Shown piece by piece: positions 34,728-44,062 of a stretch of DNA of 64,000 bases. The position numbers were made by a program, and so were the translations under genes. Origin of the DNA: Xaviernesmea oryzae (lineage in GTDB: Bacteria > Pseudomonadota > Alphaproteobacteria > Rhizobiales > Rhizobiaceae); NCBI RefSeq assembly GCF_900109605.1, contig NZ_FOAM01000005.1:62001-126000 (forward strand). The letters run 5' to 3'. The notes under the pieces are model-generated. The model saw only the letters and a list, made by a program, of their open reading frames with translations, was not told where the DNA came from and did not search any database. The stretch's first letter is position 1. Every line of letters begins with the position of its first letter.

Positions 34728-34832
34728 TAGAGCATTTCCAGCCGAAGCGTGATCGCTTCGGCGTCGGACAATGCGGCGAGATCAAAAGGATAGAGCATTG
34801 AAGGTGATCCCGTGATCATCGGAAATGCTCTA
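34728..34832. repeat. Rhizobial-type intergenic palindromic repeat (105 bp)
   Basis: TAGAGCATTTCC (34728-34739) and GGAAATGCTCTA (34821-34832) are perfect 12-bp terminal inverted repeats. An inner hairpin, CCGAAGCGTGATCGCTTCGG (34742-34761), lies near the left end. From memory, elements with this GAGCATTTCC end and inner GAAGCG/CGCTTC arms are common between rhizobial genes. It sits inside the operon, only 8 bases before the ATPase ATG, and that gene has no visible Shine-Dalgarno site. Confidence 0.8.
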
Positions 34833-34840
34833 CGTGCCCC

Positions 34841-36340
34841 ATGGCTTATCTCGAAACGCGCGGCCTCGGCCGGGATTTTCCCGGCGTCACCGCGCTCGAC
34901 GGGGTCGATCTGTCGATCGAACTCGGCCGCACGCACATTCTCGCGGGCGAAAACGGCGCCGGCAAATCGACGCTGGTGAAAATCCTGACCGGAACCGACA
35001 GGGCATCGCGCGGCAAGATCCTGATCGATGGCCGCGATCCCGTCGAAGATCCCGCGCTTTACAAGAACGTCGCCTATGTGCCGCAAGAGCTCAATCTCTT
35101 CGCGCAGATGAGCGTCGCCGAAAACCTGTTCATGCCCTTCAGCCGCACAGGACATGGTGGCCTACTGGTCAATCGCAATGCCCTGGTGGAGGAAGCACGC
35201 AGCTATCTCGAGCGGTTCGGCATCGAAGCCGATCCGCGCGCGCTGGTGGCCGACATCTCGGTCTCGGATCAGCAGCTGCTCCAGATCGCCCGGGCCTGCA
35301 CCAATGCGGAAATGAAGGTCCTGATCCTCGATGAGCCGACATCGTCGCTGACCCGCGTCGAGGTGGACCGGGTCTTCAAGGTCATTCGCGGCCTGCTCGA
35401 TCGCGACCATGCCATCGTCTTCATCAGCCACAAGATGGACGAGGTCTTCGCCATCGGCGATGATTACACGGTGCTGCGAAACGGCGAGAAGATCGAGAGC
35501 GGCAAGATCGGCGACATTGCCGAGGCGGATCTGATCCGCGCCATGTCCGGCCGCGACATCACCTTCGAAGAACATTTTCGTCCCGAAGGCCCGGCCACCG
35601 ATACGATCATGCAGGTGCGCGGCCTCTCGGGCGCCCGGTTTCATGATGTCAGCTTCGATCTGCGAAGAGGTGAAATCCTGGGCTTTGCAGGTCTGGTGGG
35701 TGCAGGACGCTCGGAGATCATGCAGACGATCTTCGGCTTCCTGAAGGCGAAGGGCGGCGAGGTGACGGTCGAGGGCAGGCCCTGGACGCTCAACGACACG
35801 TCCGCCTCGGTCGATGGCGGCATGCTCTATCTCTCGGAAGAGCGCAAGCATCACGGTATCTTCCCGCTTTTGTCGCTGCGCGAAAACATCGGGATTTCCA
35901 TCCTGTCGCTGACGCGCGGATTCGCGGGCATCAGCAGCGGGCGCGAGCGCGACGCCGTGCAGAAAATCATCGAGGATTACGGCATTCGCACCTCCGGCAT
36001 GGGCAAGCGGATCTCGCAGCTTTCGGGCGGCAACCAGCAGAAGGTGATCATCGGCCGGGCCATGGCGACACGGCCGCGCGTGCTGATCTTCGACGAGCCG
36101 ACCAAGGGCATCGACATCCGCACCAAGAGCGAGATCTACCGCATCATGAAGGGCTTGGCCGAGGAGGGTGTTGGCGTCATCCTCGTCTCCTCCGAACTTG
36201 ACGAGCTGAAGAAATGCGCAAGCCGCATCGTCACCCTGCATCACGGCCGCATCACCGGCACCTTCGACACGGCCGGCACGAACAATGAAACACTCGTAGG
36301 CGCCATCTTCGGCGCGGAGGCGAAAGCCGATGCACACTAA
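34841..36340 (+). CDS. Sugar-type ABC importer ATPase, two-domain (RbsA type)
   Basis: The 499-residue protein has two fused nucleotide-binding domains. Domain 1 has Walker A GENGAGKST, Q-loop YVPQELNLFAQMSVAE, a degenerate signature region VSVSDQQLLQIAR, Walker B ILDEPTSSL and switch FISHKMDE. Domain 2 starts near residue 245, has the GFAGLVGAGRSEIMQTIFGF variant of Walker A, then LSGGNQQKVIIGRAMA and IFDEPTKGID. This is the standard layout of RbsA/MglA proteins. The ATG lies 8 bases after a repeat element and no ribosome site is visible, so expression may depend on structure. It overlaps the permease gene by 11 bases. Confidence 0.92.
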   Translation: MAYLETRGLGRDFPGVTALDGVDLSIELGRTHILAGENGAGKSTLVKILTGTDRASRGKILIDGRDPVEDPALYKNVAYVPQELNLFAQMSVAENLFMPFSRTGHGGLLVNRNALVEEARSYLERFGIEADPRALVADISVSDQQLLQIARACTNAEMKVLILDEPTSSLTRVEVDRVFKVIRGLLDRDHAIVFISHKMDEVFAIGDDYTVLRNGEKIESGKIGDIAEADLIRAMSGRDITFEEHFRPEGPATDTIMQVRGLSGARFHDVSFDLRRGEILGFAGLVGAGRSEIMQTIFGFLKAKGGEVTVEGRPWTLNDTSASVDGGMLYLSEERKHHGIFPLLSLRENIGISILSLTRGFAGISSGRERDAVQKIIEDYGIRTSGMGKRISQLSGGNQQKVIIGRAMATRPRVLIFDEPTKGIDIRTKSEIYRIMKGLAEEGVGVILVSSELDELKKCASRIVTLHHGRITGTFDTAGTNNETLVGAIFGAEAKADAH

Positions 36341-37292
36341 GCCCTTGGCATTTCTCACACGCAGCCCGCTCGCCGGGGTGTTCCTCGCGCTTGCGGTGAT
36401 CTTCACGCTCTCCGCGCTGATCTCGCCCTATTTTCTGACGCCTTACAATCTCTCGGTCATCGCACGCGGTCTGGCCTTTGTCGGCCTCATCACCATCGCC
36501 CAGTCGATGTTGATGGTTCTTGGCGAGCTGGACCTGTCGCTCGGCGTGATCGGCGGCCTATGCGGCGTTATTTCCGGCATTCTCATGGTGCGGCTTGGGC
36601 TGGAGCCCTATACGTCGATGCTGCTCGCCATTTTGCTCGGCGCCTGCCTCGGCCTGCTCAATGGCTTTCTCGTCACGGTGCTCCGGCTTCACTCTCTGGT
36701 CCTGACGATCGGCACAGCGGGCATCTTCGGCGGCGCCAACCTTGTGCTCACGCGTGGTGTCGCGATCACCGGCATTCCGAAGGACGTACAATATCTCGGC
36801 CGTGGGGATGTCATCGGCCTGCCGGTTCCCTTCCTGATCATGCTCGTCGCTTTGGCCATCGCCACCTTCGTCATGCTGAAGACGCCCTTTGGCCGCTATA
36901 TGTACGCCATCGGCAACAACCAGGCCGGCGCCCGCATGCTTGGCATCAAGGTGGACAGGGTGCGCCTGCTGGTCTTCGTTGTCGCCGGCGCGATAGCCGC
37001 GCTTGCCGGCGTGCTGATGGTGGCGCGGCTCGGCACCGCCCAGCCATCGATCGGCGACACCTGGGTTTTGGCGCCGATTGCGGCCGCGGTCATTGGCGGC
37101 GTTGCCACCACGGGCGGCATCGGCAGTCCGATCGGCGCGATCTTCGGCGCGGGGATCATCGCCATCATCGAAAACATCATCGTCCTTTTTGGCGTCTCGC
37201 CCTATTGGCAAGGCATCGTTTCAGGCGTCATCGTCGTTCTCGCCATCTCCTTCGATGCCATTTCCCGCCGCTATATCCGGCGCGACGCGTGA
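36330..37292 (+). CDS. Sugar-type ABC importer permease (RbsC type)
   Basis: The 320-residue protein has about eight to ten hydrophobic helices and the family motif GELDLSLGVIGGLCGVISG (about residues 65-85). The ATPase-contact loop YAIGNNQAGARMLGIKVDRV follows near residue 200. It would form the channel for the substrate delivered by the 33715 gene product. It starts inside the ATPase gene (11-base overlap), so translation is coupled. Downstream, 34 bases separate it from the kinase gene. Confidence 0.92.
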   Translation: MHTKPLAFLTRSPLAGVFLALAVIFTLSALISPYFLTPYNLSVIARGLAFVGLITIAQSMLMVLGELDLSLGVIGGLCGVISGILMVRLGLEPYTSMLLAILLGACLGLLNGFLVTVLRLHSLVLTIGTAGIFGGANLVLTRGVAITGIPKDVQYLGRGDVIGLPVPFLIMLVALAIATFVMLKTPFGRYMYAIGNNQAGARMLGIKVDRVRLLVFVVAGAIAALAGVLMVARLGTAQPSIGDTWVLAPIAAAVIGGVATTGGIGSPIGAIFGAGIIAIIENIIVLFGVSPYWQGIVSGVIVVLAISFDAISRRYIRRDA

Positions 37293-37326
37293 TCCATCCG
37301 GCCGCACCGATCTGAAAGAAAAGAGC

Positions 37327-39093
37327 ATGAACCAGGACATCAAAACCAAGAAGCTGATCAACGCGCCCGAAAACATCATCGCGGAGCTCATTGAGGGCAT
37401 GGTCGGCGCGCATCCCGACATGTTGCGTGTCGAGGGCGAAACCGGCCGGGCGATCGTCGCGGTCGAAGGCCCGCGGGACGGCAAGGTCGGCATTATCGTC
37501 GGCGGCGGCTCCGGCCATGAGCCTGCCTTTGCCGGCTATGTCGGGCGCGGCCTGGCCGATGCCGCCGCCGTCGGCAATGTCTTTGCCTCGCCCTCCCCGT
37601 CGCATATCGTCGAAGCGGCGCGCGCTGTGGATGGCGGTGTGGGCGTGGTCATGCTCTACGGCAACTACACCGGCGACGTGCTCAATTTCACCATGGCGGC
37701 GGAAGAGCTGGAGCAGGCCGGCATCCCGGTTCGCCATGTCGCCGTGGCCGATGATGTCGCCTCCGCTCCCGTCGAGCGCAAAGCCGAACGGCGCGGCATT
37801 GCCGGCGATTTCTTCGTCTTCAAGGTCGCCGGTGCCGCAGCCGATCTTGGCGAACCCCTGGCGCGGGTCGAGGCGCTTGCCCAGGCCGCCAATGAGGCGA
37901 CGCGCTCGATGGGCGTTGCGCTGGGGCCCTGCTCGCTGCCGCAGACCGGCCGGCCGAATTTCTCCATCGGCGACGATGAAATGGAAATCGGCATGGGCCT
38001 GCATGGCGAGCCCGGCATTCGCCGCGAGAAACTCGGGACCGCCGACGAGGTCACCGACACGCTTGTCGATGCGATTCTGGCAGAGCTCGACATCAAAGCC
38101 GGCGAGCGGGTGGCCGTTCTGGTCAATGGTCTCGGCTCCACCGCACAGATCGAGCTTTACGTGATCTTCCGCCGCGTCAAGCAGCGGCTGGATGCGTTGG
38201 GCGTCGAGATCCACGCCTCATGGGTCGGCGAATATGCGACCTCGCTGGAAATGGCCGGCGCCTCGATCACGCTGATGAAGCTCGACGACACGCTGAAGAT
38301 GCTGCTGGACCATCCCTGCCGCACCCCTGCCCTCGTCGTCGGTGGCCTGTCGAAGGCGGAGGAAGGCTCGACGCGCAATCGAAAGCCGTTGAAACCGGCC
38401 GAAGGTACGGCGACGGTGAACGAGACATCGCGGGCTCTGATCACCGAAGGCGATGTGACCCCGGCGATCTTCATGGCGATGATGAACGCGGTCGGCGAGC
38501 AGATCATCGCCGAGAAGAACTGGCTCTCCGAGCTCGACGGCATCATCGGCGATGGTGACCATGGCGTGACCATGGAAATCGGCTGGAAAGCCGTTCAGCA
38601 CACGCTGAAAGATGTGCAGACCGACGAGACCATCGAGTCCATCTGCAAGCGCATGGCAAAGGCCTTTCTGGATGCCGTGGGCGCATCCTCCGGGCCGCTT
38701 TACGCCACGGCCTTCCTGCGGGCCGGCACGGCCGTCAGCAATCGCCTCAATCTCGACGGCGCCGGCATGGCCGAATGGCTCGCCGCCGCCTGCCAGGGCA
38801 TTCGCGACCGTGGCCGCGCCGAGCCGGGAGACAAGACCATGATCGACGCCTGGGTGCCGGCCGTCGAAGCGGCGACCCAGGCCGCCGCCAGAGGCGCCTC
38901 AACGGTCGAGGTGCTGATTGCGGCGCGAGAAGGCGCGGAAGTCGGCATGAAAGCGACGAGCGCACTGGAATCGCGCCGTGGCCGCTCCGCCAAGCTCGGC
39001 GCCCGCTCGGTCGGCCATATCGATCCCGGCGCGGCTTCGACTTTCGTGACCTTGCGCGCCATGACGGCGGCGCTTGAAAAGGCTCTGAGCTGA
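37327..39093 (+). CDS. ATP-dependent dihydroxyacetone-type kinase (fused DhaK-DhaL)
   Basis: The 588-residue protein joins two domains. DhaK-like (about residues 1-340) has GGGSGHEPAF and the substrate-binding histidine in MGLHGEPG, which forms a covalent link to the carbonyl. DhaL-like (about residues 380-588) has IIGDGDHGVTM with the metal-binding aspartates and GASSGPLYAT. The fusion is the ATP-using type, not the phosphotransferase-linked one. Relatives act on dihydroxyacetone or on erythrulose (as in mycobacterial tetritol pathways). It follows an RbsABC-like importer in one operon, so the imported ligand or its oxidised form is a small ketose. Which ketose cannot be told from sequence. 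Confidence 0.88.
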   Translation: MNQDIKTKKLINAPENIIAELIEGMVGAHPDMLRVEGETGRAIVAVEGPRDGKVGIIVGGGSGHEPAFAGYVGRGLADAAAVGNVFASPSPSHIVEAARAVDGGVGVVMLYGNYTGDVLNFTMAAEELEQAGIPVRHVAVADDVASAPVERKAERRGIAGDFFVFKVAGAAADLGEPLARVEALAQAANEATRSMGVALGPCSLPQTGRPNFSIGDDEMEIGMGLHGEPGIRREKLGTADEVTDTLVDAILAELDIKAGERVAVLVNGLGSTAQIELYVIFRRVKQRLDALGVEIHASWVGEYATSLEMAGASITLMKLDDTLKMLLDHPCRTPALVVGGLSKAEEGSTRNRKPLKPAEGTATVNETSRALITEGDVTPAIFMAMMNAVGEQIIAEKNWLSELDGIIGDGDHGVTMEIGWKAVQHTLKDVQTDETIESICKRMAKAFLDAVGASSGPLYATAFLRAGTAVSNRLNLDGAGMAEWLAAACQGIRDRGRAEPGDKTMIDAWVPAVEAATQAAARGASTVEVLIAAREGAEVGMKATSALESRRGRSAKLGARSVGHIDPGAASTFVTLRAMTAALEKALS

Positions 39094-39184
39094 TCCGGGA
39101 TCAAGCGGCATGTGGGAAGGGGCGATAAAAGGCCCCTCTCCCGGATGCCCCGTGCCCGCTCCTTCGGGCGCCCAGCTCGGGCAT

Positions 39185-39209
39185 GACGTCGAGCAGCGGG
39201 CTCGACGTC
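39185..39209. terminator. Hairpin between the kinase gene and the convergent SorC regulator gene
   Basis: GACGTCGAGC (39185-39194) and GCTCGACGTC (39200-39209) form a perfect 10-bp stem with loop AGCGG in the 127-base gap between two converging genes. There is no T-run. Position suggests a shared terminator, or a palindromic repeat, since TCGGGCATGACGTCGAGC also resembles intergenic repeats. Confidence 0.55.
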
Positions 39210-39220
39210 CGTAAACAGGC

Positions 39221-40177
39221 TCAGCGCGGCCCCTGCAACAAGGCTCGCGCGACACCCTCATTGGTGACGAGCCGATTGACATAGCCTGCGCGCAGAACCG
39301 CGCGGATGATCGGTATCTTGCTGATACCGCCGGAGACCAGCACCGAAATCGGCTTCAGCTTCAGCTTGTCCGGCGGGAGAGCGATGATCGAGTCGTTCAG
39401 GAAATGATCGATCGCCTGACCCCGAGCATCGAGAAACCAGCCCATGAACTCGCCGACAGCGCCGCTCTTCAGCACCGCGTCGAAATTGTCCTTCACGACG
39501 CGGATCTTGGTCAGCGACGTATCCTGGGTCAGCGCCCCACAGGAGACGATGCCGATATCGGCAATTTCCGTGCGTGCGAGCACATCGGTCAGTTCCTCGT
39601 TGAGCAGCAGGGCATTGCGGCTTTCGGGGTTCGCGCAATAGATCGGCGCCGTCAGATAATGGCATTCGACATTGAGCGCACGGGCGAAAGCGGTCGCCAC
39701 CTCGAAGGTATTGGTCGAGGACCCACTCGTCACGCCACCGGTCAGTCCGACGACCCAGCTTTCGGATTTCGGCCGGGCGCGCAACGTCCGCACGGCGAAG
39801 CTCAAGGTCCGCCCCGACCCGATGCCCACGCCCATGTCCCTGTTTTCGATCAGGTCGCTTGCCAGCGTTCCCGCCGCCTCGCCGATAACACGTTTCTGCT
39901 CCAGATAATCTTCCAGGTCCGGTACGACGACCGTGTCGGCAAGGCCATAGCGCGCAGACACTTTGTCCGCGAGGTCGATACAGTCGGTCAGCGGCAGGCT
40001 GACATTCACCTGGACGCTGCCGGACTCACGCACCTGGCCGATGATCTTGTTGACCTTCAGCCGCGTGATGTTCATGCGCTGGGCGATCTCCTGCTGCGTC
40101 TGCCCGCCGATGAAATAGAGCCAGGCAACACGAGCCCGCTCCAGATCCTCGTCCATTTGCTGCCACTCATCGCTCAT
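39221..40177 (-). CDS. SorC-family sugar-binding transcriptional regulator
   Basis: The 318-residue protein has an N-terminal helix-turn-helix (WLYFIGGQTQQEIAQRMNIT with LKVNKIIGQVRESGSVQV). A DeoR/SorC-type effector domain has GVGIGSGRTLSFAVRTL, LTGGVTSGSSTNTFEVATAF and the ISVLVSGGISKIPIIRAVLR segment that binds the phosphorylated sugar. It faces the importer-kinase operon tail to tail, and by family it represses or activates that operon in response to a phosphosugar, plausibly the DhaK product. It is one of two SorC-type regulators in the window. Confidence 0.88.
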   Translation of the reverse strand: MSDEWQQMDEDLERARVAWLYFIGGQTQQEIAQRMNITRLKVNKIIGQVRESGSVQVNVSLPLTDCIDLADKVSARYGLADTVVVPDLEDYLEQKRVIGEAAGTLASDLIENRDMGVGIGSGRTLSFAVRTLRARPKSESWVVGLTGGVTSGSSTNTFEVATAFARALNVECHYLTAPIYCANPESRNALLLNEELTDVLARTEIADIGIVSCGALTQDTSLTKIRVVKDNFDAVLKSGAVGEFMGWFLDARGQAIDHFLNDSIIALPPDKLKLKPISVLVSGGISKIPIIRAVLRAGYVNRLVTNEGVARALLQGPR

Positions 40178-40382
40178 TCAGCATCACATCTCCATGTCCC
40201 TCCTGTCGATACCGGCTCCCGCTGAACCGGGCAACCGGAGCGTTTAGTGTGGGACGATGAAGTTTCAGACATGGCGGGACCAGCCTGGCTGGTGCTGCAG
40301 GAGATCGGCGAAGCCCTGCGCCCAGCCCTGTGATCGACAGATCTCGCAAAGGCGAAATGAGCGTTGATCCGCACTCCGTTGT

Positions 40383-41534
40383 TCAGCCCCGCCCGCCGGC
40401 TGCAAGAACAGCACGGATGAGGCCGGCACGACGGGTGACGCCCATCTTCGCGAAAATGGCGGAGAGATGCTTCTTGACGGTGTTGGGGGATATGCCGAGC
40501 CGGATTGCCATATCGGCAACGGTGTGAATATCCAGCGCCGCCTGAAGCACGCGCATCTCGGCCGGGGTCAGGCCATAAAGCAGCGCGCAGGACTCGATGC
40601 CGGATGATGGCACGGCCTCCGCCCGGCGAACGAAGAGCGCCGCGCGCGCCGAGCGGTCAACCCGCTCGAAAGCCGCCTGAGTCTGCGCGCAGAACTCCAG
40701 TTTCATCAGGCAGGCCAACCATTCGACCCCCTCGCCATCGGTGATCTTGATCAAGGCCGGCCGATGGCGAAGCAATTCCTCGGCTTGGTGCGGGTCGGCG
40801 GCCAGACCTTCTCGCAGCAGGCGATAGGCGCCGGAGCCGGCCAGGCTCAAGCCCTGTGGGCCCTCGCGCGCCACGTCGCCCTTCATCAGCAAGGCCTGCG
40901 CGTTCTGATTGGTCCACACGACGCGTCCTGCGGGATCGAGGATGAAGACGCCGGCCTCCACCTGGTTCAGCGCCGCTTCCAGCGAGGCCGTCCGCGTCTG
41001 GTGCCGGCCGAGTTCACGCCGGATCAGCGCTGCCCGCTGAAGATGCGGCGCCAACCGGGTCAAGCGCAGGCGCAGCCGATCGTCCACCAGACCATAATCG
41101 TCGCCGGTGATGATGGTGAAGGCCGCAGCGCTGGCCTCATAGCGCTGGATATTAAAGATTGCCGCGTCGAAAAAACCCTGCGGGGCGGCCCATTCGCGAA
41201 AGAAGCGGCTGGCCTGGAATTCCTCGCCCGGAATGAGATCGCGGCTTGAGAAAACCTCGCCGGGCTTGATGAACACCGACGCAGGATAGGTCGGGTTCAG
41301 CGTGACGTATTTTTCCCGATAGAGACGAAGAAAGTTCGGATCGATGCCCCAGGAATAGACTGTCTCCCCCATCCCTTTGCTTGCATCACGCCAATAAATG
41401 CGCGAGGCCTTGCCGCCCGAATAATCGCAGATCAACCGCAGCGTTTGCGGCCAGATCGTTTCATCGAGCACTGTCTCGTAGATCAGGCCAATGATCTCCG
41501 ACAGCCTGTCCAGCTCGAATTGCGACGGCTCCAT
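40383..41534 (-). CDS. LuxR-family regulator with an N-terminal sensor (PAS-like) region
   Basis: The 383-residue protein ends with a LuxR-type helix-turn-helix (LYGLTPAEMRVLQAALDIHT, then LGISPNTVKKHLSAIFAKMG). The middle contains a PAS-like segment (LEAALNQVEAGVFILDPAGR VVWTNQNAQALL). The N-terminal 150 residues are helical with IYETVLDETIWPQTLRLICD. The ligand is unknown. I start at ATG 41534; an earlier ATG at 41579 would add 15 residues. It is not closely linked to its neighbours, and its targets are unknown. Confidence 0.85.
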   Translation of the reverse strand: MEPSQFELDRLSEIIGLIYETVLDETIWPQTLRLICDYSGGKASRIYWRDASKGMGETVYSWGIDPNFLRLYREKYVTLNPTYPASVFIKPGEVFSSRDLIPGEEFQASRFFREWAAPQGFFDAAIFNIQRYEASAAAFTIITGDDYGLVDDRLRLRLTRLAPHLQRAALIRRELGRHQTRTASLEAALNQVEAGVFILDPAGRVVWTNQNAQALLMKGDVAREGPQGLSLAGSGAYRLLREGLAADPHQAEELLRHRPALIKITDGEGVEWLACLMKLEFCAQTQAAFERVDRSARAALFVRRAEAVPSSGIESCALLYGLTPAEMRVLQAALDIHTVADMAIRLGISPNTVKKHLSAIFAKMGVTRRAGLIRAVLAAGGRG

Positions 41535-41877
41535 GCACAGTCCCCGCACGTGATGCCTGCTTTCGTTCTGCCCGACCAAGGACAGCCGGACAATAAATCG
41601 AGATGACTACCCGTTCAGGTGATGCCGACGCGCTGCCCGGCTGGCCTTATACGCAACGGGCGAAGCGCTGAAAGATCAACTTTTCGACGATTAATCGTCC
41701 GCATCGGACAAAACGATGCGGGGTAAAAACGCGAAGAAATCAGCCAAGACTTTAGCGCCGTACTTGGAAATACATTGAGATAGCTTAATCGGATCAGAGA
41801 TCGCCTGCAACAGCAAGCCAATATTTTTTAGATTTATTCAAGAAAGGACTTTGTTGGGATCAAGCTGGGAGGCGTGC

Positions 41878-42477
41878 GTGGATTCTTTCTTGTCGAGTTG
41901 GTTCTTCGGCCTGTCGATCGCCATGCCGTTCGGCCCTGTCAGTATGATGTGCGTGGAGCAAAGCCTGGCACGGGGCGTGGGGCATGGGATGGCCAGCGGT
42001 GCCGGGGCGGCCACGACGCATGGCGTCTATGCCACAATCGCCCTGCTCGGAGCGCAGGCGCTGGCAGCACCCCTCGCCGCTCTGCAAACGGAGGCGCACC
42101 TGTTGTCTGGCCTCGTCTTCTCGTTTCTGGGGATCTGGACAATGCTGCGCCTTCCAGCTCAAAGGCGCAGCCAGACATCCGCGATCGGCGGTTTCGCCCC
42201 TTACCTTACCGGCGTTGCGCTGGCGCTGGCGAACCCGATGACCTTGCTGCCCTATATCGCCTTTTCAAGTTCGCTTGCGCTGATCAACCCCGCGAAGGGC
42301 ATCGTCCAGCTTCTCGTCATCGCCGGCGTCGGGCTGGGAACTCTTTCCTGGTACTGGACGATGAGTGGCTCGGCCTGGCTCCTGCGGCAGCGGCTACCGC
42401 GCACGCTCCTCGCCTATCTTCATCTCATTGCCGGGCCGACGCTGATCGGCATCGGTATCATGACGGTCCTGCGATAA
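41878..42477 (+). CDS. LysE-family amino acid exporter
   Basis: The 199-residue protein has five or six membrane helices, begins SFLSSWFFGLSIAMPFGPVS (the typical PGP-like start of LysE/RhtB proteins) and has PYLTGVALALANPMTLLPYI in the middle. It would export an amino acid or analogue across the inner membrane. I choose GTG 41878 because GGGAGG lies 5 bases before it; a TTG at 41851 is the alternative. The downstream neighbour converges. Confidence 0.84.
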   Translation: MDSFLSSWFFGLSIAMPFGPVSMMCVEQSLARGVGHGMASGAGAATTHGVYATIALLGAQALAAPLAALQTEAHLLSGLVFSFLGIWTMLRLPAQRRSQTSAIGGFAPYLTGVALALANPMTLLPYIAFSSSLALINPAKGIVQLLVIAGVGLGTLSWYWTMSGSAWLLRQRLPRTLLAYLHLIAGPTLIGIGIMTVLR

Positions 42478-42522
42478 CAGGAATCGCCGGCGCGGTTGCC
42501 GTCTCCCAGCCCGGCCTGCCGG

Positions 42523-43278
42523 TCAACTCAGCACGATGCCGCCGTCGACGTTGAGCGTTTGGCCGGTGATGAAGGCGGCGTCGTCAGAGGCCAGAAAGGC
42601 GACAGCGCCGACCACGTCCTCGGGATCGCCGATGCGCCGCAGCGCCGTCTTCTCCTGCCAGATCTGGCGGATGGCGGGATCGTCAAGGTTGACGCGGCCC
42701 ATGTCGGTCAGAATGATCCCGGGGCAGACGCAGTTGGCGGTGATCCCCTCGGCGCCGACTTCCTGGGCAAGAACCCGGGTGAAACCCATGACCGCTGCCT
42801 TCGAGGCGGAATAATGCGCCTGCTCCGGCGCGCCATGCTTGCCGCCGATCGAGGCGATGTTGACGATGCGGCCATATTTTCGCGCCTTCATGCCCGCAAG
42901 CGCTGCCTGCACGACGAGGAACGTGCCCTTGGCGTTTACGTCCATGACGCTGTCCCAGTCTTCCTCCCTGAGCCCCGCAACATCACTGGCGATCAGAATG
43001 CCGGCATTGTTGACGATGGCGTCGAGGTGCCCAAAGGCGGTCTCGACCGTGCTCATCATCGCCGCAACATCGCTCTTGCGGCTGACATCGGCATAGACCG
43101 GAAGAGCGCGCTGGCCGAGCGCATGGATCTCGGACGCAACCTCTTCAAGGGCAGCACGCTGGCGCTCGATATCGTTGATGGCGACATCATAGCCGCGTCG
43201 GGCAAGGCCTGTGGCGATAGCACGGCCGATGCCGCGGCTGGCGCCGGTGACGAGCGCGGTCCTGCTGGTGTTCGTCAT
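42523..43278 (-). CDS. Short-chain dehydrogenase 2 of the acetoin-type cluster
   Basis: The 251-residue protein has TGASRGIG, NNAG (VNNAGILIASDVAGL), and the catalytic Ser and YSASK in ASIGGKHGAPEQAHYSASK. The C-terminal DPEDVVGAVAFLASDDAAFI and TLNVDGG are typical of polyol or 3-oxoacyl type SDRs. GAAGGAATGTCCAC sets the start at 43278. It is the last gene of the long minus-strand set, 16 bases after another SDR gene. The two SDRs likely perform successive or alternative oxidations of the imported substrate. Confidence 0.87.
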   Translation of the reverse strand: MTNTSRTALVTGASRGIGRAIATGLARRGYDVAINDIERQRAALEEVASEIHALGQRALPVYADVSRKSDVAAMMSTVETAFGHLDAIVNNAGILIASDVAGLREEDWDSVMDVNAKGTFLVVQAALAGMKARKYGRIVNIASIGGKHGAPEQAHYSASKAAVMGFTRVLAQEVGAEGITANCVCPGIILTDMGRVNLDDPAIRQIWQEKTALRRIGDPEDVVGAVAFLASDDAAFITGQTLNVDGGIVLS

Positions 43279-43294
43279 GTGGACATTCCTTCGA

Positions 43295-44062
43295 TCAGAG
43301 AGCTGTATAGCCGCCATCGACCGTCAGCACCGTTCCCGTGACGAAGCTGGCGGCCGGCGAGGCGAGAAAAAGGACGGCATTGGCGATCTCGCGCGGCTCG
43401 CCGAGACGACGCATCGGCGTGGCGGCCATCCAGGCGGTAAACCAGTCCGCATTGCTGCGGCCGCGCAGGGTGAGTTCGGTGGCGATGTAGCCGGGCGCAA
43501 CCGCATTCACCCGCACGCCGGCAGCCGCCCATTCCACCGCAAGAGACTTGGTCAGCAGGTTGGCCCCTGCCTTGGCCGCGTTGTAGGCCGCTTGCGGCTG
43601 GGGCTGGACGACGATTTCACCACACATCGAGGAGATGTTGACGATGGCCCCGCGCCCGGCATCCACCATGGCGCGGCCGAAGATCTGCGCGCAGATGAAG
43701 ACGCCGGTGAGGTCCACATCGATCACCGCCTGCCAGTCTTCGAAGGACATCTCGGCGGCCGGCGCATTGCGCACGATGCCGGCATTGTTGACGAGCACGT
43801 CCAGAGCGCCGAATTTCGCGTGGATCTCAGCGGCCGCAGCCGTCACCCCTGCGTAGTTCGTGACGTCCAGCATCAGGCTCGTCGCGCGCGCGCCCATCTC
43901 GCGGATCGCGGCGGCGGCGATCTCCGCTTCGGCCGGATCCCGGTCGGCGATGATGATCGTGGCGCCGGCCTCGGCCAGGCGCTCGGCAATGGCGCGGCCG
44001 ATGCCACGGGCCGCGCCCGTCACCAGCGCAGTCTTGCCGTCCAGGCGAAACGGGTCGCTCAT
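43295..44062 (-). CDS. Short-chain dehydrogenase 1 of the acetoin-type cluster
   Basis: The 255-residue protein has TGAARGIG, VNNAGIVRNAPAAEM, the catalytic Ser and YNAAK in SSMCGEIVVQPQPQAAYNAAK, and an IATELTLRGR substrate loop. This resembles polyol dehydrogenases such as those for arabinitol, sorbitol or threitol. Its start overlaps the FGGY kinase stop (ATGA), so kinase and dehydrogenase are translationally coupled. The substrate is unknown. Confidence 0.88.
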   Translation of the reverse strand: MSDPFRLDGKTALVTGAARGIGRAIAERLAEAGATIIIADRDPAEAEIAAAAIREMGARATSLMLDVTNYAGVTAAAAEIHAKFGALDVLVNNAGIVRNAPAAEMSFEDWQAVIDVDLTGVFICAQIFGRAMVDAGRGAIVNISSMCGEIVVQPQPQAAYNAAKAGANLLTKSLAVEWAAAGVRVNAVAPGYIATELTLRGRSNADWFTAWMAATPMRRLGEPREIANAVLFLASPAASFVTGTVLTVDGGYTAL

